The translations under genes were made by a program, and so were the position numbers. This document shows positions 6,737-14,051 of a stretch of 14,051 nucleotides of DNA, piece after piece. Source of the stretch: an uncultured Aliiroseovarius sp. (lineage in GTDB: Bacteria; Pseudomonadota; Alphaproteobacteria; Rhodobacterales; Rhodobacteraceae); NCBI GenBank assembly GCA_938023895.1, contig CALJDH010000197.1, forward strand, positions 1 to 14,051. The letters run 5' to 3'. The notes under the pieces are model-generated. The model made no database searches and had not been told where the DNA came from. It worked only from the letters and a program-made list of their open reading frames with translations. Each line of letters begins with the position of its first letter. Position 1 is the stretch's first letter.

Positions 6737-8050
6737 TCACGACTCGCGGAAGGCTTTCTTGAAATAGTCCCAAAGCGGCTCGACCAGATACAGGATCGGG
6801 CTTCGATCCGTGGTGCGAATGAAGGCCGAGACGGGCATGCCCGGGATCAGCACGGCCCCTTCGGGCAGGCGCGCGACCTCTCCGTCGTCCATTTGAATCT
6901 CGGCTAGATAGAAGGCCTGTCCGGTCACGTCATCCACGAAGGAATCTGCCGAAATACGTGTGACATGGCCCAGCAGGTCCGGCGTTTCGCGGCTGTTGAA
7001 GGCTGGGAATTGCAGGAACACGGTCTGCCCCACAAAGATCTGGTCGACATGCAGCGGATCAACCCGCGAGTTGATCACCAAATTGCGGTCCTGCGGCACA
7101 ACATAAAGCAATGGCTGCGCCGGTTGGATCACCGCGCGTTCAGCAAAGACCTGTAGTCCGTGGATCACGCCGGTGACGGGCGCACGGATTTCCAGCCGGT
7201 CCAGTTGCTCAAGCAAATTGCGGCGCTGTTCGGCTAAATCACGGGTCGTCGCGCGGGAATCACGCAATTCCGAGATCGCCTGTTCGCGCAGGTCTGTTTG
7301 CAGCGAGATGCTTTGTAACTCTGTCTCGGTGATCCGCAGTTCGGCCTCGGCGCGGGCGGCCGAGAGTTCACCCAGACGCCCCGAGATGCCAGCTTCTTCG
7401 CGCTTCAATCCCAACACACGCGACGCCTGGGACAGGCCCTTGTCCAGCAGGGCTTGCTGGTTTGTCAGTTCTTCCCGGATCAGGGCGAGCTGTTCGCGCA
7501 GCGCAGTCGTCTGCGCGTCCAGCCCGTCTAGCTGGCGCGAAATCTGGGTCTGGCGTTTCTCGAGCTGTTCAAGCTGCGTTGACATCCCGTCCATGCGCGA
7601 CGTGAACAGGCGCGTCTGGCCCCGCATCAGGCTGTCAATTTCCGGATTGCGCGCGGCAGCCTGAATCAGTTCGTCGTCAAATGCTAAGGTATCCGCACCG
7701 TCGCGTTCAGCCTCGAACCGGGCCTGACGGGCCAGAAGCTCAAAATACTGCCCTTCGATGATCGTTAATCGCGAGGCCAGTTGTGTGGCATCCAAGCGGA
7801 CCAGCACGTCGCGGGCCTGCACCGCGTCGCCTTCTTTGATCAAGATTTCTGTCACGACACCCCCGTCCGGGTGTTGAACAACTTTGCGGTTCTGTTCGAT
7901 TTGCACCTGCCCTTCGGCAACCACAGCACCGGACAGTTTGCTGGCTACAGACCAAGTACCGAATCCGCCAACAAGGACCAGCAAGGCGATGAAGCCAAGT
8001 ATCAGCGGGCGGCGGGCCGAAAAGGTCGGGGCGTGAGTATCCTGTGTCAT
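6737..8050 (-). CDS. Type I secretion periplasmic adaptor (HlyD/PrtE family membrane fusion protein)
   Basis: The adaptor bridges the inner-membrane ABC exporter and an outer-membrane TolC-like channel. The 437-residue protein has a short cytoplasmic N-terminus and one membrane segment at about residues 15-35. The first half of the lipoyl domain follows (about 43-88, with [19 protein letters not shown]). A long heptad-rich coiled-coil hairpin spans about 92-285. The second lipoyl half begins [14 protein letters not shown], and a beta-barrel region follows. The C-terminus ends with the family-typical [17 protein letters not shown]. The start ATG overlaps the stop of the ABC gene (ATGA) and has a GGGGG Shine-Dalgarno within that gene's 3' end. 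It is therefore co-translated with its exporter. The exported substrate is not identified. Confidence 0.95.
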   Translation of the reverse strand: MTQDTHAPTFSARRPLILGFIALLVLVGGFGTWSVASKLSGAVVAEGQVQIEQNRKVVQHPDGGVVTEILIKEGDAVQARDVLVRLDATQLASRLTIIEGQYFELLARQARFEAERDGADTLAFDDELIQAAARNPEIDSLMRGQTRLFTSRMDGMSTQLEQLEKRQTQISRQLDGLDAQTTALREQLALIREELTNQQALLDKGLSQASRVLGLKREEAGISGRLGELSAARAEAELRITETELQSISLQTDLREQAISELRDSRATTRDLAEQRRNLLEQLDRLEIRAPVTGVIHGLQVFAERAVIQPAQPLLYVVPQDRNLVINSRVDPLHVDQIFVGQTVFLQFPAFNSRETPDLLGHVTRISADSFVDDVTGQAFYLAEIQMDDGEVARLPEGAVLIPGMPVSAFIRTTDRSPILYLVEPLWDYFKKAFRES

Positions 8051-9774
8051 TGCGTGCCCCCACTGTTCTGGGCCGACTGAATTTGCTGCGCATTCTGAAC
8101 GTGCTTGTTCAGGACCTCGTCACGAGGACCGAAGCTGCGAGCGACGCCATCGTCGATGATCAGCAGCAGATCGCATTCCCGAATGGCGGCAGGGCGGTGG
8201 GCCATGATCATCACGGCACCGCCTCGGTCCTTCACGGCACGGATTGCGTTATTCAACGCTTGCGTGCCTTCGTTGTCGAGGTTCGAGTTCGGCTCGTCCA
8301 GCACCAGAATGACCGGTTCGCCATAGATCGCGCGGGCCAGTCCGACGCGCTGCATCTGGCCACCAGACAGGGGGGCGCCCCCGGGCGAAAGCCGTGTGTC
8401 ATAGCCGTTGGGCAAGGACAGGATAAGCTCATGCGCGCCGGCCATCTGGGCGGCGGCGACGACCGCGGCGGCGTCTGGTTGCAGTTCAAGGCTGGCGATG
8501 TTTTCGGCGATCGTGCCTTCGAACATCTGCACCCGCTGCGGCAGATAACCGATGTAGCGTCCCAAAGCGTCGGGCGTGTAGTTGTCCAGCGACGCGCCCC
8601 CCAGGCGCACTGTGCCGGCATCGGGGGTGACAACGCCCGTCAGCACCCGTGCCAGCGTCGATTTTCCCGAACCGGAGGGTCCGATCACGCCCAATGCCTC
8701 GCCCGGGTTCAAGTCGAACGTGACCTGTCGCAGAACGGCGCGATTTGCCCCGCGGGGAATGACGGTCAGCTTGTCCACGCTCAGTTTTGCGTCGGGGCGC
8801 GGCAAAGCGGTGCGTTCTTGTTCCGGTGGCGTTTCGGCTAGAAGCTCGGCCAGAGCCTGCCAGCCGGACCGCGCGCGCTGCACCAGTTGCCACTGGTTCA
8901 CCGCCATATCCACCGGCGCAAGGGCGCGCCCCAACAGGATCGAGCCCGCAATCATTGCCCCCGGCGAAATCTCGCCCTTCAAGGCCAGATACGCCCCAAG
9001 GCCCAGCATCGCGGATTGCAGGAACTGGCGGAATGTTTTCGACATGGCCGAGAACTGTCCCAACCGATCCGAGGCACGCAGGTTCTCAAACAGCGACACG
9101 TCGCGCGACTGATGCCAGCGTTTGTAGGCGCCGCTGGACATGCCAAGCGCACGGACCATTTCGGATTCTACCCGCATCTGTTCTGCCATCTGATCTGCGT
9201 GATGGGTCGCGATGGTCGCCTTGGTCAATGGCCCCTTGGTCATGATCTGGTTAAGCACCGTAATGCCAATAAGCACGCCCCCGCCCGCGATGGCCAGAAT
9301 GCCTAGCCACGGGTGAAAGATGCTGATGGCAAACAGGAAGAACGGGGTCCACGGAATGTCGAAAGCTGCGGTTATGACCGGGCTGGCCAGCAGTTTTTGC
9401 AGTGCCTCTAAATCCTTAAGTCCAGAGGTCGTGCCACCATTTTTACTGGATTGGCGCATGACTGCCGAAAACACGCGCTGATCAAGCGACGCCTGAAACT
9501 GTGCCCCGGCGCGGGCCAGAATGCGTGCGCGGGCATAGTCCAGAATGCCCATCATCAGGAACAGAAAGCTCATCAACAGGGTCAGGGCGATCAGTGTCGC
9601 CTCGGACCGGCTGCCAAGCACCCGATCATACAGCTGCAACATATAGATCGGTGCCGTCAGCATGAGCAGGTTTACGAACACCGAAAACAGGGCGACGCTC
9701 CACATCAGGCCACGCAGTTTGCGGCGCTGTGACCTGAGCTCTTCCAGCCCTTGGATCAGTTGGTTCTGTTTCAT
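8047..9774 (-). CDS. Type I secretion system permease/ATPase (PrtD/AprD family)
   Basis: This inner-membrane ABC exporter is fused to its ATPase domain (575 residues) and drives one-step secretion of proteins, commonly RTX-type. The N-terminal half is a transmembrane domain with hydrophobic segments near 24-47, 59-80 and 135-180 and another near 255-275. There is no N-terminal C39 peptidase domain, as expected for the PrtD branch. The ATPase domain has Walker [10 protein letters not shown] at 365-373 and signature LSGGQ at 469-473. Walker B LVLDEP includes Asp493 and catalytic Glu494, and the H-loop His526 lies in MAHRPA. All catalytic residues are intact. The start codon ATG 9772-9774 lacks a good Shine-Dalgarno; only a distant GGGA is present. 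It lies just downstream of an attenuator-like hairpin. It is the first gene of an operon with the adaptor. Confidence 0.95.
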   Translation of the reverse strand: MKQNQLIQGLEELRSQRRKLRGLMWSVALFSVFVNLLMLTAPIYMLQLYDRVLGSRSEATLIALTLLMSFLFLMMGILDYARARILARAGAQFQASLDQRVFSAVMRQSSKNGGTTSGLKDLEALQKLLASPVITAAFDIPWTPFFLFAISIFHPWLGILAIAGGGVLIGITVLNQIMTKGPLTKATIATHHADQMAEQMRVESEMVRALGMSSGAYKRWHQSRDVSLFENLRASDRLGQFSAMSKTFRQFLQSAMLGLGAYLALKGEISPGAMIAGSILLGRALAPVDMAVNQWQLVQRARSGWQALAELLAETPPEQERTALPRPDAKLSVDKLTVIPRGANRAVLRQVTFDLNPGEALGVIGPSGSGKSTLARVLTGVVTPDAGTVRLGGASLDNYTPDALGRYIGYLPQRVQMFEGTIAENIASLELQPDAAAVVAAAQMAGAHELILSLPNGYDTRLSPGGAPLSGGQMQRVGLARAIYGEPVILVLDEPNSNLDNEGTQALNNAIRAVKDRGGAVMIMAHRPAAIRECDLLLIIDDGVARSFGPRDEVLNKHVQNAQQIQSAQNSGGTQ

Positions 9775-9966
9775 GATGGTCTGTTTAGTCCCAAAAACGC
9801 CTGCTTGCAGCCCGAAACGTCCCTGACGTTCGGCAGGATTATGCTTGCACCTGTCGCCAAATAGTCACATTCAATAGCTGCGGAAGCCTTAACATCTGTG
9901 CAATTGATCCGCATCTATTATGTGTTGCCCGAATAAGCAGAAAAACCAAGTTCAGCGATAGTTCAC
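9775..9966. promoter_or_regulatory. Divergent intergenic region between the secretion operon and mlaA
   Basis: These 192 AT-richer bases must hold the promoters for both the leftward secretion operon and rightward mlaA-mlaC. Apart from the hairpin at 9793-9837, I could not identify a convincing -35/-10 pair with normal spacing on either strand. Confidence 0.5.
9793..9837 (-). promoter_or_regulatory. Attenuator-like hairpin in the leader of the type I secretion operon
   Basis: Read on the minus strand, CCTGC (9837-9833) pairs with GCAGG (9804-9800). Within it, CGAACGTC pairs with GACG(T)TTCG (one bulged base) around an AGG loop. The outer stem is followed by CG and then TTTTT (9797-9793). This has intrinsic-terminator shape but ends only 18 bases before the start codon of the ABC gene. 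An eight-base internal bulge weakens it. Confidence 0.45.
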
Positions 9967-10710
9967 GTGAAGAAAAGAAATTCAAAATTTGTGGTGGCGC
10001 TGGCTGGTCTGGCGCTGATGGGGCTAAGTGCTTGTGCAACCGCACCTGCGCCTTCTGGTTATGCCGATCCGCATGCGGAGCAAAACCGCCGGACGCATGG
10101 TGCCAATATCAAGCTAGATCGGATTTTTGTGTCCCCGGCGTCTGACACCTATGGGACCGTGCTGCCTCAGCCGGTGCGTGACTCGGTTTCGTCTTTCTCG
10201 GACAACGCGTCTTTGCCGGGCGTGGTGGCGAACAACCTGTTACAGGGCAATGTTGAAGACGCGGTCCACAACACGGTTCGCTTCGTGTTCAACTCTACGT
10301 TAGGCCTGCTTGGCATTTTCGACGTGGCAACCGATATTGGTCTGGAAGAGCGTGGCAGCGATTTTGGTGAAACCCTTCACGTTTGGGGTGTGCCAGAAGG
10401 GGACTATGTGGTTCTTCCCTTCTTTGGCCCATCGACCGAGCGTGATGGTTTCGGGATCTTGGTGGACTTCGCGTTTAACCCACTTAGCTGGGCCTTGCCG
10501 ACCGACGTGAAGCACCTTCCGAAAGCGGCTTGGGTTTTGTCTAAGTTTGGTGATCGCTATCAGTTCAGCGACACTGTTGATGAGTTCTATGAGAGCGAAA
10601 CCGGCTATGAGCTGATGCAGCTCTACTATCTGGACTCGCGCCGCTATGAGCTGGGCGTTGAAGTGGAAGATGACGAGCTTGAGGATATTTATGATGCGTA
10701 TGATGGGTAA
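9967..10710 (+). CDS. mlaA: MlaA/VacJ family outer-membrane lipoprotein
   Basis: MlaA removes mislocalised phospholipids from the outer leaflet of the outer membrane and passes them to periplasmic MlaC. The 247-residue protein begins with a lipoprotein signal peptide (KKRNSK basic region, hydrophobic core) ending in lipobox LSAC with lipidated Cys23. Family segments include DPHAEQNRRTHGANIKLDR, NNLLQGNVEDAVHNTVRFVFNSTLG split over about residues 90-115, and a run containing GDYVVLPFFGPSTERDGFG. A very acidic C-terminal tail follows (VEVEDDELEDIYDAYDG). The start is GTG at 9967, required to give a complete signal peptide, but no strong Shine-Dalgarno precedes it. The downstream mlaC-like gene overlaps its 3' end. 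Confidence 0.93.
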   Translation: MKKRNSKFVVALAGLALMGLSACATAPAPSGYADPHAEQNRRTHGANIKLDRIFVSPASDTYGTVLPQPVRDSVSSFSDNASLPGVVANNLLQGNVEDAVHNTVRFVFNSTLGLLGIFDVATDIGLEERGSDFGETLHVWGVPEGDYVVLPFFGPSTERDGFGILVDFAFNPLSWALPTDVKHLPKAAWVLSKFGDRYQFSDTVDEFYESETGYELMQLYYLDSRRYELGVEVEDDELEDIYDAYDG

Positions 10711-11308
10711 CGAGACCTCTTTGACACGCCGCGCCTTTGTGGGCGGGCTGGCTGGACTAGGCGTTTGGGCTGCGATGCCGGGGCGTGCATTGGCCGCGAT
10801 CTCTGCGTCTCAGGCAGAGAGCCTGATCGGCAAGGTTGTGCGTGACATTAACGCGATCATCAATTCGGGCGCCTCCGAAGCGACGATGATCAAACGTTTC
10901 GAAGATGTGTTCGCTAAATATGCCGACGTGAACTTCATCGCCCTGTCCGCGCTTGGCCCCGATGGCCGGTCGGCCAGCGCCGCGCAGAAAAGCGCCTTCG
11001 TCAAAGCCTTCCGCACCTATATGGCGCGCCGTTATGGTAGCCGCTTCCGCGAGTTCGAGGGTGGGCGCATTGATGTTGTCAGCACGACTCAAGTGAAAAC
11101 CCGGTTTGAGGTTCTGACCAAGACAACGCTGCGGGGGCATTCGCCCTTTGACGTTGTGTTTGTCGTTGCTGCCAAGAATGGCAAATTCATCGACATGCAG
11201 GTCGAAGGCATCTCGATCGTGAAGTCCGAGCGTAAGGAAATCGGCGCGATGCTGGACCGTCGCAAGGGGGATTTGGACCGGCTGATCGCAGATCTGAAGA
11301 AGGGCTGA
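10691..11308 (+). CDS. mlaC: MlaC-like phospholipid-binding periplasmic protein (Ttg2D family) with Tat-type signal
   Basis: The protein is expected to shuttle phospholipid between MlaA and an inner-membrane MlaFED-type ABC complex. From the preferred start ATG 10691 it has 205 residues. GAGG six bases upstream supports this start, but in-frame ATGs at 10694, 10700 and 10703 are alternatives. The signal contains SLTRRAFVGG, a twin-arginine motif followed by a mildly hydrophobic Gly/Ala stretch and a likely ALA|A cleavage site. The mature part matches the family in length and character, with FVKAFRTYMARRYGSRFREF and the central FDVVFVVAAKNGKFIDMQVEGISIV region. The gene overlaps mlaA by about 20 bases, so the two are cotranscribed and probably translationally coupled. 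mlaD, mlaE and mlaF are not in the window. Confidence 0.88.
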   Translation: MMRMMGNETSLTRRAFVGGLAGLGVWAAMPGRALAAISASQAESLIGKVVRDINAIINSGASEATMIKRFEDVFAKYADVNFIALSALGPDGRSASAAQKSAFVKAFRTYMARRYGSRFREFEGGRIDVVSTTQVKTRFEVLTKTTLRGHSPFDVVFVVAAKNGKFIDMQVEGISIVKSERKEIGAMLDRRKGDLDRLIADLKKG

Positions 11309-11329
11309 TCTTCGCCCCATAGAATAAAG

Positions 11330-11358
11330 AAAGCCCCGGCCAATGTGCCGGGGCTTTT
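11330..11358. terminator. Bidirectional intrinsic terminator between mlaC and the PBP gene
   Basis: An 11-bp stem (AAAGCCCCGGC 11330-11340 with GCCGGGGCTTT 11347-11357) surrounds the loop CAATGT. T-rich sequence follows on the plus strand, and CTTTCTTTATTCT follows on the minus strand. It serves mlaC and the convergent penicillin-binding protein gene. Confidence 0.92.
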
Positions 11359-11377
11359 ACTTTGAGTGTCTCTTGGA

Positions 11378-13600
11378 TCAGTTTCCTTGGCCGAAGATGG
11401 ACCGGAGCACCCCGATAAATACATCTTCGACGGCCTCGCCCACCGATCCGCCGCCCTGACCGTTCTGTGGGCTGACTTGGAAGCCGGGTTCGCCCGAGTT
11501 CATGGTGCGCCCGTCGAACTGGGGCACGAAATCTGGGCGGATCATCGGCAGGGGTGTGGGGACCAGTTGTGATTGGATGTTCACCATCGCTTCGCGCCAC
11601 ATCTCGGCGGGAAGGCCGCCGCCGGTCACGCCTTTCAGGGGCGTGTTGTCGTCATAGCCCATCCAGATGCCCATCACATAGTCCGCCGTGAAGGCGATGA
11701 ACCACGCATCGCGCGCCGATTGGCTTGTGCCGGTCTTGCCTGCGATCTCAAGCCCGTCGATCCGCGCGCGCGTGCCGGTACCTTCCTCGATCACGCGGTT
11801 CATCATATATGTCAGCTGTGCGGCCGCCTCGCGCGAGATCACGCGCTCGCCGATGCCGCCGGTCTGGGTCATCAGGGGATCACGGTCGCCCACAAGGCTG
11901 AGCTCGGTCAGGCCATAGGGCGTCACCGATGATCCACCATTTAGGATGCCCGCATAGGCGCCGGTGGTTTCCAGAAGCGTCCCGTCCGAGGCGCCAAGCG
12001 CCAGCGCCGGACCCGCAGCCAGATCGCTTTCGATGCCAAACATCGATGCGACCGAGCGCACAGCCTCGCGCCCGACTTCTTCCGAAACTTTCACAGCGGG
12101 GATGTTCAGGGACTTGGCCAAGGCTTCTGTGAAGCTGACCGGGCCGTAGAATTTCTTCGAGTAGTTCTTGGGGCACCATTCGCCCGATCCCGCGATGTTC
12201 AGGCAATAGGGTTCATCAATGACGAAATCATCCCACTGGTACCCCATGTCCAACGCGGCGGCGTAGACGAAGGGCTTGAAGGCTGATCCGGTCTGGCGTT
12301 TCGCCTGCGTGGCGCGGTTGAACGCCCCCGTCACACGGGTTTCACGCCCGCCGACAAGGCCACGCACCGCACCATCGGCGCTCATCACCACAATCGCGGC
12401 CTGCGCTTTAGATCCTTCCGAGACTTTCTCGTCAAAGATCTTGGCCATTGCGTTTTCCGCCGCTTTTTGAATGCGCGGATCGAGCGTGGTTTTGATGATC
12501 ACGTCTTCGGTTGTTTTGCGGGTCAGGAAGGCGGGTAGGTCGCCCATGATCCAATCCGCAAAATACCCACCCGCCTGCGCCTTGGCGGCTTTCGACAGAA
12601 CGGCGGGGTTCTGTTGGTAATGAGCGGTTTCTTTGTCCGACAGATAGCCCTGTTCATTCATTAGACGCAAAACCGTTGCTGCCCGATCCTGCGAGCGTTT
12701 CAGGTTGTTGGTCGGTGCAAAACGTGACGGCGCCGTCAGCATGCCCGACAGCATTGCGGCCTGCGCCGGGTTCAGCTCGGACGCGGGGATTGCGAAATAG
12801 CGTTGCGAGGCCGCGTCAAACCCGAACGATCCCGCACCAAGATAGGCGCGGTTCATATAGATCGTCAGGATCTCGTCCTTGGTGAACTTGGTTTCCAGTG
12901 CCATCGCATAGACGGCTTCTTTCATCTTGCGCCACAGCGATCCTTGGCGGCAGTCGGCTTCATAGGCCGCTTCGTTCTTCCACTGGTCGGGATCATAGGG
13001 CACGCCAAGGCATAGAAGCTTGGCGACCTGCTGCGTCAGGGTCGAGCCGCCGTGACCCGACAAAGGTCCACGTCCTTCGCGCAAGTTGATCCGCACCGCG
13101 CTGGCAATCCCCCGCGGGCTGAGGCCGAAGTGGCCGTAGAACCGTTTGTCTTCCGTCGCGACCACGGCGTTCTTCAGATGCGGGCTGACGGTTTCCGTGG
13201 TGATGGTGCGCCCGCGCTGATCCCCGCGCCAGGCGTAGACCTCGCCATAGCGGTCTAGAATGGTGACAGATCCCTTGGCCCGACCGTCCAGCATCGCGTT
13301 CAGTTCGGGCATGGTGGATGCGAAGTAGAACACGGCTAGCCCGATGATTAGCGCGGTGACTAGTGCGCCCTTCCACATCAAACGCCAGAACAGCCGGAAC
13401 ACCCAGCCGATCAGGACGAAAGGCCACATGAAGATCGAGCGTGGCTTCTTCGGCCCGCCGCCGCCCCCGCCGCGCCGCTTCGGCGCTGCCTTGCGCTTGG
13501 TGGTCGTTGTCTTGCGCGCAGGCTTCTTGGGCGCCGCCTTTTTCGCAGGATAACGCTTGTCTGCCACCAAAGGGGGGCGTTTCTGGCCAGATTGGCTCAT
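11378..13600 (-). CDS. Class A penicillin-binding protein (bifunctional transglycosylase/transpeptidase, PBP1A family)
   Basis: This enzyme polymerises and cross-links peptidoglycan at the inner membrane. It has 740 residues. A cytoplasmic Lys/Ala/Thr-rich tail (19-54) includes a run of six glycines (44-49). An aromatic hydrophobic stretch (56-76) and a membrane anchor (about 77-96) follow. The GT51 domain has catalytic Glu150 in ATEDKRFYGH, the GGSTLTQQVAK motif at 184-194 and a second Glu236 in ALETKF. The transpeptidase domain has nucleophile Ser439 and Lys442 (SAFK), the SLN motif at 497-499 and KTG at 622-624. All active-site motifs are complete. Four cysteines (197, 217, 466, 476) all lie in the periplasmic part. 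The gene is alone on the minus strand and ends in a bidirectional terminator; a modest GACGAG precedes the ATG. Confidence 0.95.
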   Translation of the reverse strand: MSQSGQKRPPLVADKRYPAKKAAPKKPARKTTTTKRKAAPKRRGGGGGGPKKPRSIFMWPFVLIGWVFRLFWRLMWKGALVTALIIGLAVFYFASTMPELNAMLDGRAKGSVTILDRYGEVYAWRGDQRGRTITTETVSPHLKNAVVATEDKRFYGHFGLSPRGIASAVRINLREGRGPLSGHGGSTLTQQVAKLLCLGVPYDPDQWKNEAAYEADCRQGSLWRKMKEAVYAMALETKFTKDEILTIYMNRAYLGAGSFGFDAASQRYFAIPASELNPAQAAMLSGMLTAPSRFAPTNNLKRSQDRAATVLRLMNEQGYLSDKETAHYQQNPAVLSKAAKAQAGGYFADWIMGDLPAFLTRKTTEDVIIKTTLDPRIQKAAENAMAKIFDEKVSEGSKAQAAIVVMSADGAVRGLVGGRETRVTGAFNRATQAKRQTGSAFKPFVYAAALDMGYQWDDFVIDEPYCLNIAGSGEWCPKNYSKKFYGPVSFTEALAKSLNIPAVKVSEEVGREAVRSVASMFGIESDLAAGPALALGASDGTLLETTGAYAGILNGGSSVTPYGLTELSLVGDRDPLMTQTGGIGERVISREAAAQLTYMMNRVIEEGTGTRARIDGLEIAGKTGTSQSARDAWFIAFTADYVMGIWMGYDDNTPLKGVTGGGLPAEMWREAMVNIQSQLVPTPLPMIRPDFVPQFDGRTMNSGEPGFQVSPQNGQGGGSVGEAVEDVFIGVLRSIFGQGN

Positions 13601-14051
<451 letters not shown>

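Noticed and set aside
8044..8841. Open frame of 265 codons on the plus strand inside the ABC exporter gene
   Set aside because: It is fully antisense to a gene with intact Walker motifs, has no recognisable domain, and is explained by GC-rich codon bias leaving few stops.

Overview
The window looks like a piece of an alphaproteobacterial chromosome, most likely from the Rhodobacteraceae (Roseobacter group). I base this on the moderately high GC, the DctP-type TRAP solute-binding protein, the run RidA / glycerophosphodiesterase / FemAB-like protein, the MlaA-MlaC pair and the GlnK-type P-II protein. This is inference from protein character; no database search was possible. The window holds about 14 genes, packed tightly and mostly housekeeping or envelope functions. 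No IS element, CRISPR array, tRNA, rRNA or phage gene is visible.

Left part (1-4167). The C-terminal part of methionine aminopeptidase (map) runs in from the left edge. It is followed by a strong hairpin and a stand-alone periplasmic TRAP solute-binding protein. A bidirectional terminator separates that gene from a leftward two-gene unit: a ferredoxin-reductase-like flavoprotein, then rsmD (16S rRNA m2G966 methyltransferase), joined by an ATGA overlap. Divergent from this unit is a Prx5-type peroxiredoxin.

Middle (4173-9774), all leftward. One likely operon is RidA-family protein -> glycerophosphodiester phosphodiesterase -> FemAB/GNAT-like protein (COG3146 type). Upstream of it lies a type I secretion pair, ABC permease/ATPase -> HlyD-type adaptor, again with an ATGA overlap. 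No outer-membrane TolC partner and no secreted substrate gene are in view. The leader of the ABC gene carries an attenuator-like hairpin.

Right part (9967-14051). Divergent from the secretion operon are mlaA (VacJ lipoprotein) and an mlaC-like gene with a twin-arginine signal, which overlap. They are parts of a lipid-asymmetry system whose ABC components are not nearby. A second bidirectional terminator separates them from a convergent class A penicillin-binding protein. The start of a GlnK/GlnB P-II regulator, divergent from the PBP, runs off the right edge.

I did not find a convincing undescribed system. The most interesting leads are the structured leader of the secretion operon, the four paired periplasmic cysteines in the PBP, the Tat-type signal on the MlaC-like protein, the orphan TRAP binding protein, and the coupling of a ferredoxin reductase to an rRNA methyltransferase.
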